From the NCBI GenBank assembly GCA_039105265.1, contig JAPFFF010000063.1, positions 310,001-374,000 on the forward strand: a stretch of DNA of 64,000 nucleotides, given 5' to 3'. Positions 29,139-39,534 of this stretch are shown piece by piece. The number at the start of each line of letters is the position of its first letter. Position 1 is the stretch's first letter. The notes beneath the pieces were generated by a model. It made no database searches. It worked only from the letters and a program-made list of their open reading frames with translations, and was not told where the DNA came from. The translations under genes were made by a program, and so were the position numbers. The stretch comes from Tritrichomonas musculus. Lineage: Eukaryota; Parabasalia; Tritrichomonadida; Tritrichomonadidae.

Positions 29139-32100
29139 GGTTTTTATTTTCATTCAAAAAAAGAAAAATTAGAACATTTATATTGCTTTAAAAAAAATAA
29201 ATATCTATTATTAAAAAATGAAATTAATATATAAAAATTATATTTTAAATGAATGTGTTTTTTAGTTTATTTTCAACAAAAACTCAAAATCAGTAAATAT
29301 ATGACTTTTTAAAAAAACTCTATTTTTATATTTTCACATATATTTTTTCATTTATATTATTTATATAATCTATAAAAACGAAAATTTAAATAAAATATAT
29401 TATTATTAAGGATCAAATAATTATCAGATTTTGAAAAAGAAGATTTAATTTATTCTTTAAATGTATATGTGTGTTATATTTTCCAGTAAGTATCAATATG
29501 CAAATTAAATTTTGTAGAAAATGTTCAAATAGGTACTTTTAATTCATAAAAAAATTTTTCAATAATAAATGATCTTAATGAAGCATATTAAACAAATGGA
29601 TGCACTTTGGTAATTTATTTATATCTTATGCCTTTTATTGGAGAAATTAAAGATATAAAAATGTTTTTATTTTCATAGAAAAAAAATTGAATGCATTGAA
29701 AAATTGTGAAATAAATAAAATCATTTTTTTTATGAATTATCTTTTTTTTTACACAAAATAACATGAGGAATTATTTGTTTTCTAAATATATGCTTTTCAT
29801 AAATTAAAAAAATAATGACTGCTTTATGAAATTTTGTGTTTTCAGTTTTTGATAATTATTCAGCCAAACCAATAAAAAATTACTAGAAATGTAAAACCCT
29901 TTAAAGAAGGGGGTAAATAAAGATTTATTATTTGTTAAGAATTTATAACTTTTAACGATATTAAAATTTTTTGATCAAAAAACTAAACGTATTATAATGC
30001 AAAATAGATAGTAAATGCGCATATTAATAAAATACCAAATAGATAAACATGTTTATTTCGTAGAATTGTAAAAAAAAAAACCTAAACGCATTTAAAAACG
30101 TTTAGAATTATATTCGGAACCCAATAAAAAAGCATTATCTTGGTATTTTTCATGAGAATAACCTATTTTCCAAAGTAAAACTAGAAGAAAAATCAAAACA
30201 TAAATAAAGGTTAAAATATAAACCAATTTAATACAATTTTGTGAAATCACATTGATTTTTTTGAATGTAGTATAAGATTGATTTGATATAAAAATAATTT
30301 TATCCTTCTTTATTGAAAAGTAAGAAATGATTAAAATATAAATTTAAAATATAAATATTATAATAAGGATAAATAATAAAAATATAAACATAAATACATT
30401 TATTTTTTGAGATATATTTGTTTTTTACTTTTTTCGAAAAACAAATGATTTTTTTGAAATATCTGTCTTTTTGCTGCAAAGCGAGTTATTTGTTAAATTT
30501 TTGATTTTAATGAATATATATATTATTCATAAAAATTTCCTTAAAAAAATGAGTGTCTTATTGAAAAAAAGTCAGCTATATCAATAAGTCAAAAGAGTTC
30601 TCGCGGTTCAATAATATAATCATATATGAACATGTTTACTAAAATTATAATCTAACTTTAAATTGATATTTTTAAGCATAAATAAGGATAATCATGATTT
30701 ATAATTTCAATATGTATACAAATATTCAAACATTATTCTCAATTTTTTGTGAAAGCCAAAAAATAAAAAAAAAACTTAGATATTTTGAGAAAAATTAAAC
30801 GAATTTCTGATAAAATAAAATAACAAAATAATATATATATATATAAATGAATATATTATACTTTTTATAAAATGTATAATGTATTATTTCACTAAAGCTT
30901 GAATTTTTGGCTTATAGGCTGTTATATAGTGCAATTTTTATTGAAAAAGTTTATCTATTGTTGTATTCAATTTACTTTTTGAGAAATCCGGTTAAATAAG
31001 CTTCTAAAAATGTTCAAACTGCAAAAAAGTCCAAAGCGCGCAATCTCTTACTATCTCAAAATCATATTATCTCTTTTCCTCCATAAAGAAAAGCATTGAA
31101 ATATATAAAATATTTATGCTTTTGCTGACTTCTTGATATATATTTAGTATTGCTAGCTTACAATAATCTCCATTTCTTGGCTTTTAGATCAAATAAACAA
31201 AGGTATTCATCATAATGATACTCTTTTTTTTCTAACGCTAGACTAATGTTTAATATTCCAACAAAATCTTTTAGATAAATACATGATAATAATGTCCTAA
31301 TTGACACTTTAGTTTGAGAAATTATTCTATTTTTTATTATATTGTATATTCATGACTTTTAAAGATCCCTCAATTGTGCGCCTACTTTTTATAAAACATT
31401 TTTTTTTTTTTTTTAGGAGTGTGAGCTTTTGGAGTATTCTTAGATAAGATTCGTGAAGCTGAACTTGTGGAAAAGAAGTATAGGCTAGGGGAAATAGCAA
31501 CCTCAGTCCATATTGCTATTAATTCTTGTTAGGCGGTATTTTTCTATACTTATCAATTTCATACATAAAATCCCAATATCTTTAAAATCAAATACCAACA
31601 TCATAACCATTGCCCTTAGCTTAATTTTTTTATCTTTTATAATTTCACCCCTCAAGAAGTACTTTCTAATAATTACCCTTCCAATTATACCAATAATATC
31701 TTCCTTTTGCATGCCTTAAGTATATATAAAGAGTTTTTAATTCGCTCATTAGTATGATGGGAAAAAATTAAATTGTAGTCTTTATAACATTCATAACTAT
31801 ATTATATATAATGAACATACTTGCACTATTTTGGTCACCATCAGTTTTTTCTTCTTCATGTTGAAATATAAAGAATCAATACAAAAAAAGTGTTTGCATA
31901 TCTCAAATTTAAGGTAATATATATTCAGAATGACATGAATATCATTCATTTATGTTAATATAAAAAAGAAAGTACAATAGAACGAATATACATGAATCAA
32001 AACTAAGTTATTTTTTTTTGTTTACATGGAGATTCATGATTTTATTATATATTTTTTATGTAATGTTTTAAAAAAGTAATAAAATAGTATTTTCTATTAG

Positions 32101-33806
32101 TTCCTCCTTTGAAATTTTAAAATTTAAATATATTATATATATATGTGATTGGATACATATCAATTATATGTTTAAATTATGCTAAAATAATATACATATT
32201 CATATATTTATATTTTTAGGTCAATCTTATAAAGCTCTCAATTTATTTTTTGAATGAAAACATAAATTTCTCATTAAAAATTATATTATTATTATTTTTT
32301 AATTTGATATTAGGCATATATATAAATAACAATAGTTATATTTTTAATATATATCTTCAATTTATCCAAATTATCGAGATGATTATATATTTTAGTCAAT
32401 TATCTGAATAATATCATTTTAACAGGAATATATATGAGAATAATATTACATAACTGTTGTTTTACCAAATATCATGTGAAGATCAAAAATGTATAGTAAT
32501 TTCAAACTTTTCAAAACTAATTAAATTCATAAAATTATAAATGATAATAATATTTGCATAGAAATATAGTTGATAATCTTATTAAGTTAAGTAAATCTTT
32601 TTTATATAAAGGAAAGCAAAGGATTTTCATTTAAATTTCATGAATTCTTTAATAAATAAAATATTTTTCGCGTAATTATATATTATAAGTGAAAATAAAA
32701 TTGATAATTTTGGATTAAAGCCTTATTAATTATATATTTACAAAATCATCTTATTTCATCTAAAAAAAAGTATTTTCATTTTTTAACCTATTGTAAAATC
32801 TAATGATACTGTTTTTAAAGTATTATTGATCAAAAAAAAAACTTATTCAAAAAATATTTAGAGATATTTAAATTTTATTATATATCAATGCTTGTAAATA
32901 ACCACAATTATTCCTCAGAATCTTCTCAATTTTTCCCTTCTCAAATATGTGTAGATTGACTTTAGCGGCAAAAATAATTCAAAATATAAAATTAAAATAT
33001 CTTATTAAATAACATTTAATATAGGTATTAATATATATTATAATTATTATATAAAATATAATATACAAATATACATATTATACTATATTTAATACTTATT
33101 ATATCAAATTTATGATACTTTAATTGTTAATTCAAAATTTTCTTTGAAATATTGTTAATAAAAAAAAATAACCTTTTCAAATTAAAATGTATTAATATCT
33201 TAATATATTATGAATATAAATACTTTACCGGAAATAAATATAAATATAAATAAAAAATAAACAATTAAAAATAGATTTATATTGTGAAAAATAAAACATA
33301 AAAACAAAACCATTTTATATAAAAAATTTAATATATAAAAACTATATTTCACTTGGAATTCGATATTATATGTTGATAAAAACGCAATCATATACAATTT
33401 ATTAAAAAGAAACAATTTTTTGGAAATTTCAAATAATTTCCAAAATACGCTTTTTTTAATTCTATTATAATATTTTGATAATCAAGCTTCATTATAACCA
33501 AAATATTGCAAAATTTTCTTTTTTTATATTTTCCATTTAAAAGATATAATATCCCATTAAAATGAATTTCTTCAAAATTTACTCAAAGTCAGCCTAGTTG
33601 ATTTTCATGTAATATTCAATAAATATTATCATTTATACTTGATATAATTTATTTTTTGAATCTAATATCTTTATATCATATGTCGATTATTCCCAATTTT
33701 TAAAATATTTCTCCCAAAGATTAAAAATGATCTTAAAAAAATACCGGTAACATAATAATTTATTTTTCTAAATTGCATTAAAATTTATAATTGTTTTTTT
33801 AAAACA
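29139..33806. other. Interior of the 5.0 kb element, no gene seen
   Basis: Over 4.6 kb of very AT-rich DNA. The longest frames (for example 31503-31719 on either strand, and 33200-33415 on the minus strand) are short, hydrophobic and low in complexity. There is a patch of coding-like density around 31430-31720, but no motif. I see no RNA gene. Confidence 0.6.
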
Positions 33807-33965
33807 TGGCGTTTTTGAAAAAACGAGTTTTTTAATTTTACCTGGCAGAAGGTCAAATGTGGCGTTTTTGATTTTTTAAAAAAATATTGATCAAAAACGC
33901 CTTTAGAAAAAGTGAAAAATTGAGTAGTTGGAAAAAAATTGAATAGGCGTTTTTGATTTATCCCC
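33807..33965 (-). repeat. Right terminal inverted repeat of the 5.0 kb element
   Basis: 159 bp inverted copy of 28980-29138, ending …GATTTATCCCC next to the target duplication. Confidence 0.9.
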
Positions 33966-34054
33966 GAAAAATCTCGTTATTTTTTAAAAAAACGTGCCAA
34001 AATTTTAAATGAAAAATCTCGTTATTTTAAAAAAAACGTGCCAAAATTTTGAAT
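33966..34054 (+). repeat. Tandem 45 bp repeat, two copies
   Basis: GAAAAATCTCGTTATTTT…CGTGCCAAAATTTT occurs at 33966-34010 and again at 34011-34054 with minor differences. The element inserted exactly at the start of the first copy, so the target duplication GAAAAATCT is also the beginning of each repeat unit. This lies in the promoter region of the pseudokinase gene. Confidence 0.8.
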
Positions 34055-34067
34055 TATAAATTTGAAA

Positions 34068-34073
34068 TCATTT
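34068..34073 (+). promoter_or_regulatory. Putative Inr (TCATTT) of the MAPK-like gene
   Basis: TCATTT with its A 11 bases upstream of the ATG at 34081, matching the trichomonad initiator consensus and spacing. Confidence 0.45.
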
Positions 34074-34080
34074 TTATTAA

Positions 34081-35115
34081 ATGCATGATTCAGAATTTCA
34101 TGAAATAGAAAAAGTATTGGAAAACAACTTTACTATTGAGAATCACAAGGGCTACAATTTATATTCAGGGATTTCTAAAAAATTTAACAGATCTGTATCA
34201 ATTAAAGTAATTTCAGATATATTTAATCAATTTTATGGACCTAAGAAAATTATTCGCGAATTACAAATTTATTCACAATTAAACCATGAAAACATTTCAA
34301 ATCTCATTAATCTCAAATTTAAAACGCATTTCAATAAACCAGATTCCATTTTTATTACTTCAGAACTATTAGATACAACTTTATATAAAATAATTTTAAG
34401 TAATCAAGAATTAACAGAAGATCATCGTCGCTTTTTTATATATCAAATATTAAGAGCTCTCAAATATCTTCATTCAGCAAATATTATACACAAAAATATA
34501 CGACCAGACAATATCTTGCTTAGTGCTAATTGTGACCTCAAACTACAAATTTTATTTTTCCAAGATTTTCAACCTACTAATGGAACAATGATTGATCGTT
34601 GGTATAGATCACCGGAACAATTATTTTTTTCAGAAAGTGTTTCTTTTCCTACTGATATTTGGAGCGTTGGCTGCATTTTTTATGAAATCATTATGAGAAG
34701 ACCACTTTTCCCAGGAAATTCATGGCTGCCGTATCAGCTTAATACGATAATCAATACAATTGGAAGCCCAGAAGATGATGATTTGTACTACCTTACAAAT
34801 AAGAGATATATCGATTTAATGAGCAGATTTCAAAAAGTCGATAAAGTTAATTTTTCAGAATTAGTTACTAAAGCATCAAAAGATGAAATCGATTTAATTG
34901 AACAAATGTTGATGTGGAATCCATCAAAAAGAATTTCAGTTGATGAAGCTCTTAAACATTCTTATTTTGAAGATTTACATGATCTTTCAGATGAGCCCAC
35001 AACTTCTCCAATTGAACCATTAAATATAAACATTGATGAAAATAACAAAACTGAAATGAAAAAATGCGTTGAAAGTGAAATCAAAAAGATTTGTGAAAAT
35101 CATAATTTTATATAA
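34081..35115 (+). CDS. MAPK/CMGC-like pseudokinase
   Basis: A 344-residue protein with a complete CMGC (MAP kinase-like) fold. SVSIKVISD (Lys42), the alpha-C region REL (59-61), FFIYQILRALKYLHSANIIHKNIRPDNILL, RWYRSPE (173-179), TDIWSVGCIFYEIIMRRPLFPG, and the C-lobe MLMWNPSKRISVDEALKHSYFED are all in place. Key catalytic residues are changed: HRD is HKN (137-139) and the DFG motif is lost (LKLQILFFQDF), with a TxY-like segment replaced by NGTMID. It is therefore predicted to be catalytically dead and to act as a scaffold or decoy in a MAPK pathway. The frame is intact. The 5.0 kb element ends 115 bases upstream, so its promoter region has recently been altered. Confidence 0.82.
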   Translation: MHDSEFHEIEKVLENNFTIENHKGYNLYSGISKKFNRSVSIKVISDIFNQFYGPKKIIRELQIYSQLNHENISNLINLKFKTHFNKPDSIFITSELLDTTLYKIILSNQELTEDHRRFFIYQILRALKYLHSANIIHKNIRPDNILLSANCDLKLQILFFQDFQPTNGTMIDRWYRSPEQLFFSESVSFPTDIWSVGCIFYEIIMRRPLFPGNSWLPYQLNTIINTIGSPEDDDLYYLTNKRYIDLMSRFQKVDKVNFSELVTKASKDEIDLIEQMLMWNPSKRISVDEALKHSYFEDLHDLSDEPTTSPIEPLNINIDENNKTEMKKCVESEIKKICENHNFI

Positions 35116-35517
35116 TTGTATTATCTTCATTAATTTTATAAATAATCATTATAGATATTTTAAGGTAACAAATCTAAAACATTATAAATTGAGAAAAAGA
35201 ATAACTTTACGTTTTTTAAAAAATCAAACTTTTTCAATGACACGCATCAAATTCAAATCATTAAAAAAGTTTGATTTTGATGCGTATCAAATTTGAAACA
35301 AAGTTATGAGGATTTGTATGTCAAAAGATATAAAATATCAATTATTTGAATAAATTTTTTTCAACACATTTTTTATTCATTGTTGCTTTAACCAAAAAAG
35401 GATTGAGAAAAATATATTCCCTTTATTATAAAACAAATATGTTAATATATCTTCAAACTAATCCAATAATATATTTATATTTTGATGAAATTTTTTTTTT
35501 TTATTTAAAAAAGTAAT
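35116..35517. other. Intergenic with a compact cruciform
   Basis: Convergent intergenic DNA between the pseudokinase gene and the broken BTB/F5-8C gene. It is AT-rich except for the overlapping inverted repeats at 35221-35285, annotated separately. Confidence 0.5.
35221..35285. repeat. Two overlapping inverted repeats (alternative hairpins)
   Basis: AAATCAAACTTTTTCAATGA (35221-35240) pairs with TCATTAAAAAAGTTTGATTT (35258-35277). ACGCATCAAATTCAAA (35242-35257) pairs with TTTGATTTTGATGCGT (35270-35285). Each pairing has one mismatch and the two are mutually exclusive, since they share 35270-35277. The block lies about 105 bases after the pseudokinase stop codon. It may be a 3' RNA structure or the relic of a tiny palindromic element. 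Confidence 0.65.
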
Positions 35518-36629
35518 CTATAAAATTTTGCCATAGAATTCGACAGAACATAACTCTAAGTAATAATTTCCTGACCAATTAGGACCGGTTTGTCGAATTC
35601 TTAAATATTTGAATTCTTGGTTTTTAACTTTTTTATTTTCATTTTCTCTTTTAATAGTAAAAGAATGCACATAAAATCAGAATCTTGCGAATTAGAAGAA
35701 TAAAAGTAATTTTTCTGATTAGAGATATCGAGGAGTTGGTCATCATCACCTCCACTTTTTGATGAATATGTCACTTCCACTTCTTCTTTTATATTTGAAT
35801 TCGATCTTAAGTAACTGAAAATTCCATTCAAGCTTTCATTCAAAAATGGAATTTTTGTATAATTTTTACAATATCTTTCATTCTTATCTTCTTTTTTCTT
35901 TTGAATTTCTTCAACGAGCCTTTTTGAAATAGAGTTCCATGTCCCTATTGTCATTTGTGATGAATCGAAAACAGAAATAAACTCTTCAACACACTCGCAC
36001 GAGATGTTGGTGAAGATGACTTCTTCATAAAGAGGAGAGAATTCATTGTTCATAGTAAAAAGTTGGTTAATGAAATGAAGAAGCTGATCTTCATCGTAAA
36101 GAGATAGTTTCTTGTTGCGGATGATTCTTTCAATGATATTTGGATTCATTTCCTGAATTTCTTTTTCTTGACTTTCACTCAACTCATAAAAATGTTCACT
36201 CAAAAAGTCGATTTCTTCATTCAATTTTAATAAATAAAAATTTGAATTAGTTTCATGCCCTTTTATTAGATCAATGACAGTGTCCATCGTTATTTCTGAA
36301 TTTGGAAGATTAATATCAATATCAAAAATTCCAAGAACGTTGAGAACTTCTGATATGAATGGAATATCTGAATCATTAATTAAAACTGAATTGAATTTTA
36401 AAAGATTTAGAATTGTGTTGAAATTTCCTTGGGATTTAGTATTAATAACGTATTCACTTTGAGTTGGATCTATTTGGTGAATTGTAGAAATAGTTGGTGA
36501 GAGTAAATCTGCAACATATTTATTTGTTTGATATTCTTCTCCATTCACGATAAATGAGAAATCATTTACATAATTATATATGGGCACATGCAAAATTGAA
36601 CTTGTTTGTAACCTGATATTTGCTGTCAT
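35518..36629 (-). pseudogene. BTB-like/F5-8C protein with deleted, frameshifted discoidin domain
   Basis: The ATG at 36629 starts a BTB-like N-terminal domain (DFSFIVNGEEYQTNKYVADLLSPTISTIHQIDPT) and a helical linker (IPFISEVLNVLGIFDID…LYEEVIFTNISCECVEEFISVFDSSQMTIGTWNSISKRLVEEI). An F5/8C domain then begins at about residue 260 (GIFSYLRSNSNIKEEVEV…NQKNYFYSSNSQDS). At that point the frame shifts: the open frame runs out to 35601 as a Lys/Leu-rich tail, while the true domain end is in another frame as FYVHSFTIKRENEN…FKYLRIRQTGPNWSGNYYLELCSVEFYGKIL, stopping at 35518-35520. About 60 residues of the domain core are missing at the junction, so a deletion caused the frameshift. Confidence 0.75.
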
Positions 36630-37248
36630 TATGGATGAAAAAAAAAAAATAAAAGGAAACGGAAAAAAGGAAAAAAGGCAATGATAAAGTTATTTTTTAC
36701 TTTTTTTTCTAAAAATATAAAATAATATTTAATATTAAATATATTTTAATAAGAAATTAAATATAAATGTGTTAAAAGACAAAAGATATTCACATAAAAA
36801 TGTTTTTTCTGAAAAAGTTTATTATTAACTGAAATTGACTTATTTTGAAATATTTCTTTTAAAAAGTTGTTTTCTATTTTCAAAACTCATTTCTCAATGC
36901 AGAATGGTGTTTAAGCTAACGCTTTTACAGCTATTCAGCTTCTTACTTGCAAATATATTCAGTGATATAACTGATGATCATAAATTAACCATGATTCAAA
37001 AATTTATTTTTTTGAAATAAATATTTAAATATAATTAAAATTATATTTCTGTAATAATTTAGAAAAGAAAACTTAAAAAATTTCAAAATCCATGACATTT
37101 GAACAAATATAATGTCATGATGAAAAATGGTGATTTTTTAAATAAGCAACAATATGAGTTTATTGTTTAACTAATATAAAATATCGTTTCATTATTATCA
37201 AATTAGTATTAATATTTGGTCCACAATACATATTTTATAAATCAATAT
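36630..37248. other. Intergenic, nothing recognised
   Basis: AT-rich DNA between two minus-strand genes. A 61-codon plus frame at 36835-37020 is hydrophobic but has no supporting feature. No repeat is seen. Confidence 0.5.
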
Positions 37249-39321
37249 TTAGGAAGCTTTTTTTTTGTGAGATTCAACAAAACAACGCACATCATTAACT
37301 TCGCTCTTTGACAATTCCACAACGCTAAAGTCATTTTTAATGATTAATTTTACAATTTCTTCGAAGCTTGGCCTGTCATTCGCATCAAAATTCCAGCAAG
37401 AGTCGATGAGTGACTTTGCAAATTCAGTGAATTCGTTTGGAATCTTTGCTTTCTTCCCATTTCCAACATCAACAAGACTAATTTTTGGGAGATTTCCAGC
37501 ACTCAAGATGTAGAATAACAACACTCCGAAAGAGTAAACGTCCACTTTTTCATTATATTTCACTTCTCTCAAAATTTCAGGGGCCATGAACTTTTGTGTG
37601 CCAACGCCAGAAGTCATTGACTGTCCTTCTGCAGTCATCAACTTAGCGATACCAAAATCGCTTATTTTAATCAGGCCGTCGCTTCCAATGAGAATGTTGG
37701 AAGGTTTCAAGTCCCTGTGGATCAGTTTTTTCTTGTGTATGTAATCCATTGCTTCCGCGATTTGGTAGATCATTTTGGCAACTTCAACATTGGTCAGAGA
37801 TGAACTCATCACGGCACTTTGAAGGTCTTTCGGACAAAATTCAAGAAGAATGGAAGGTGGATTTTCTTCATCACTCAAAAAGATGCCAAACACATTGACA
37901 ATGTTGGGATGACAAAGCATGTTCATCTTCTCATACTCGCCAATGAACTGACGCAGTTTTTCAACGCTGCTGTTAGACGTGTTCATTACTTTCAAAGCGT
38001 ACTTTTCTTCTTTTCCTACTTCGATAACATGGCCGCTGCTTCCGAAGCCAATGTCACGAATTTTTCGTAGATTTTGAATTGTGTCAGCATCAAGAATTTC
38101 AATGCTTCTGGGAATCTTTTCGTCTTCTTCTTTGGGAATCTGACATTTAAGGCGATTAATCTCTTCTTTTTGAGTGAGAAGTTCCTTCATCAAAAGAAGA
38201 TTTTCTGATTCAAGTCTGATCATTCTTTCTTCTTCGTTGATGACTCGATTTGGCGTGTTTATTGGAGGTTTGCAGCCAACAAAGACACAAGAGATGCCTG
38301 TTCCAGCAATGCAGAATGAAGCACCACTTGAAACGACTGTTTCAACAGGAGAAAAAACATCGGCTCGGCTTGGTTCGCTGCTTGTAAGAAGCTGGCCATT
38401 GCCGTTGCTTCCACACGCAAGAACTTTGCCTTCTGATGTAATAAATAGAGAGTGATTAAGGCCAGCAGAAGCCGAGATAATTTTATGTTTACTCAAAGAT
38501 GAAATTAAGGTGAATTCAGAGATATTTGATCGTTCTTTCTCAAATCCAAGTTGGCCTCTCTTGTTTGATCCACGGCCATAAACTTTCCCGTCTTTGCAGA
38601 CAGCGAGGCAGTTATTACCTGCCCCTGATATTTCAACGATCATTTTCCCCTCAATTTCTTTGATTACTGAAAAATTGATTGTTTTTGTTGACGATTCAAA
38701 AAGTCGGCCTCTGTTACTTAGCACAATGACAAAAGTGTCACAACATGCAATACTAACCGCTTTTTCACCTCCTGGAAGAGTAAAGCTCTGAATTGGTGTG
38801 TTTGGTGAAGTGAAAACCGCTTTCGTTATTATGTATATTTGACCTTCTGTGTCTATCGATGCTGATGTCTCTGAACCTCCAAAAAGGTACTTGGGTGTAT
38901 GGCTATTTATGTTCAGAAAAAGTGGATTTTTGGAATTGGAGATGGTATGTGAAAAGGCAAGTTGATAAGTCCGTTCGGTATCCCTTGAAATAAGATAGAG
39001 AGTGTAACTGGTGCCACAAACGGCTGAAATAAATTGATAATTTTGGTTGTTTGAGTCTTTAATGTCAATTAAAAATTCTTTGTCGTAAATTTTTGCGTCA
39101 AACGTTCCAGTTATTTGCCCATTTTCATTAGATCCAACTGCATATCCTCTCCCATCTTTTGTAATCCAAAATGAATGATCTCCAAATGCAGAAAAAGATA
39201 AAAGAAAAGAGATATTGATATGAGAGTTAAGAGGAGGAGTTATACATGCAAATCTATAAGCACTTTGTGCGTTTGATGCTTCGCCAAGTCTAAAATCTTT
39301 GTTATATCCACAAACTTTCAT
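37249..39321 (-). CDS. RCC1-repeat protein kinase
   Basis: A 690-residue protein. Residues 1-350 are RCC1-type beta-propeller repeats (ITKDGRGYAVGSNENGQITG, VCKDGKVYGRGSNKRGQLGF, ITSEGKVLACGSNGNGQLL), the fold known from Ran exchange factors and NEK8/9-type regulators. A short coiled coil (about 362-395, EEERMIRLESENLLLMKELLTQKEEINRLK) links it to a TKL-type kinase domain (about 420-680). There the catalytic residues are complete: GFGSSGHV, Lys444 in ALKVMN, HRDLKPSN (535-542), DFG (555-557) and APE. It is probably an active Ser/Thr kinase with a protein-binding propeller. I chose the ATG at 39321 (MKVCGYNKDFRLG) because the open frame extends upstream without another ATG. RCC1-kinase fusions are widespread in trichomonads. 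Confidence 0.88.
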   Translation of the reverse strand: MKVCGYNKDFRLGEASNAQSAYRFACITPPLNSHINISFLLSFSAFGDHSFWITKDGRGYAVGSNENGQITGTFDAKIYDKEFLIDIKDSNNQNYQFISAVCGTSYTLYLISRDTERTYQLAFSHTISNSKNPLFLNINSHTPKYLFGGSETSASIDTEGQIYIITKAVFTSPNTPIQSFTLPGGEKAVSIACCDTFVIVLSNRGRLFESSTKTINFSVIKEIEGKMIVEISGAGNNCLAVCKDGKVYGRGSNKRGQLGFEKERSNISEFTLISSLSKHKIISASAGLNHSLFITSEGKVLACGSNGNGQLLTSSEPSRADVFSPVETVVSSGASFCIAGTGISCVFVGCKPPINTPNRVINEEERMIRLESENLLLMKELLTQKEEINRLKCQIPKEEDEKIPRSIEILDADTIQNLRKIRDIGFGSSGHVIEVGKEEKYALKVMNTSNSSVEKLRQFIGEYEKMNMLCHPNIVNVFGIFLSDEENPPSILLEFCPKDLQSAVMSSSLTNVEVAKMIYQIAEAMDYIHKKKLIHRDLKPSNILIGSDGLIKISDFGIAKLMTAEGQSMTSGVGTQKFMAPEILREVKYNEKVDVYSFGVLLFYILSAGNLPKISLVDVGNGKKAKIPNEFTEFAKSLIDSCWNFDANDRPSFEEIVKLIIKNDFSVVELSKSEVNDVRCFVESHKKKAS

Positions 39322-39534
39322 TTTTGGAAAAATGCTTTTTTTTTTTCCAAAAATTTTGGAAAAAATTTTAGACAAAAAAAAAGAAAAAGGTTTTTAAACC
39401 AATTTAAAAAACAAAATAGATTTTCATTTAGCAGATTAGGAAAAAGTTTATTATATAAAAATCAAATGTTTTTCAGAAAAACTCAGTAATTCTGAATCAT
39501 TGGATGAATTAGCACTGCTTTCAAAAAAATTTTA

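Larger units (their letters stand above)
28980..33965. mobile_element. 5.0 kb non-coding MULE-like element with 159 bp terminal inverted repeats
   Basis: The 159 bases at each end (28980-29138 and 33807-33965) are inverted copies that I read as identical except one base (GGGGAAAAATC against GGGGATAAATC). The 9-base direct repeat GAAAAATCT flanks the element at 28971-28979 and 33966-33974. Long inverted repeats plus 9-base duplication fit Mutator-like elements. The repeats themselves contain several copies of CAAAAACGCC in alternating orientation. The 4.7 kb interior is extremely AT-rich, with only scattered frames below 75 codons and nothing protein-like, so the element is non-autonomous. Near identity of the ends suggests recent movement. 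Confidence 0.88.

Noticed and set aside
28969-29172. 67-codon plus frame over the left terminal repeat of the 5.0 kb element
   Set aside because: It consists of the repeated AAAAACGCC motifs and runs off into poly-A; the inverted copy has no equivalent start.
31503-31719. Overlapping 69- and 68-codon frames on opposite strands inside the 5.0 kb element
   Set aside because: Low-complexity hydrophobic or Lys/Ile-rich translations, no initiator motif, no recognisable domain; expected by chance in AT-rich DNA.
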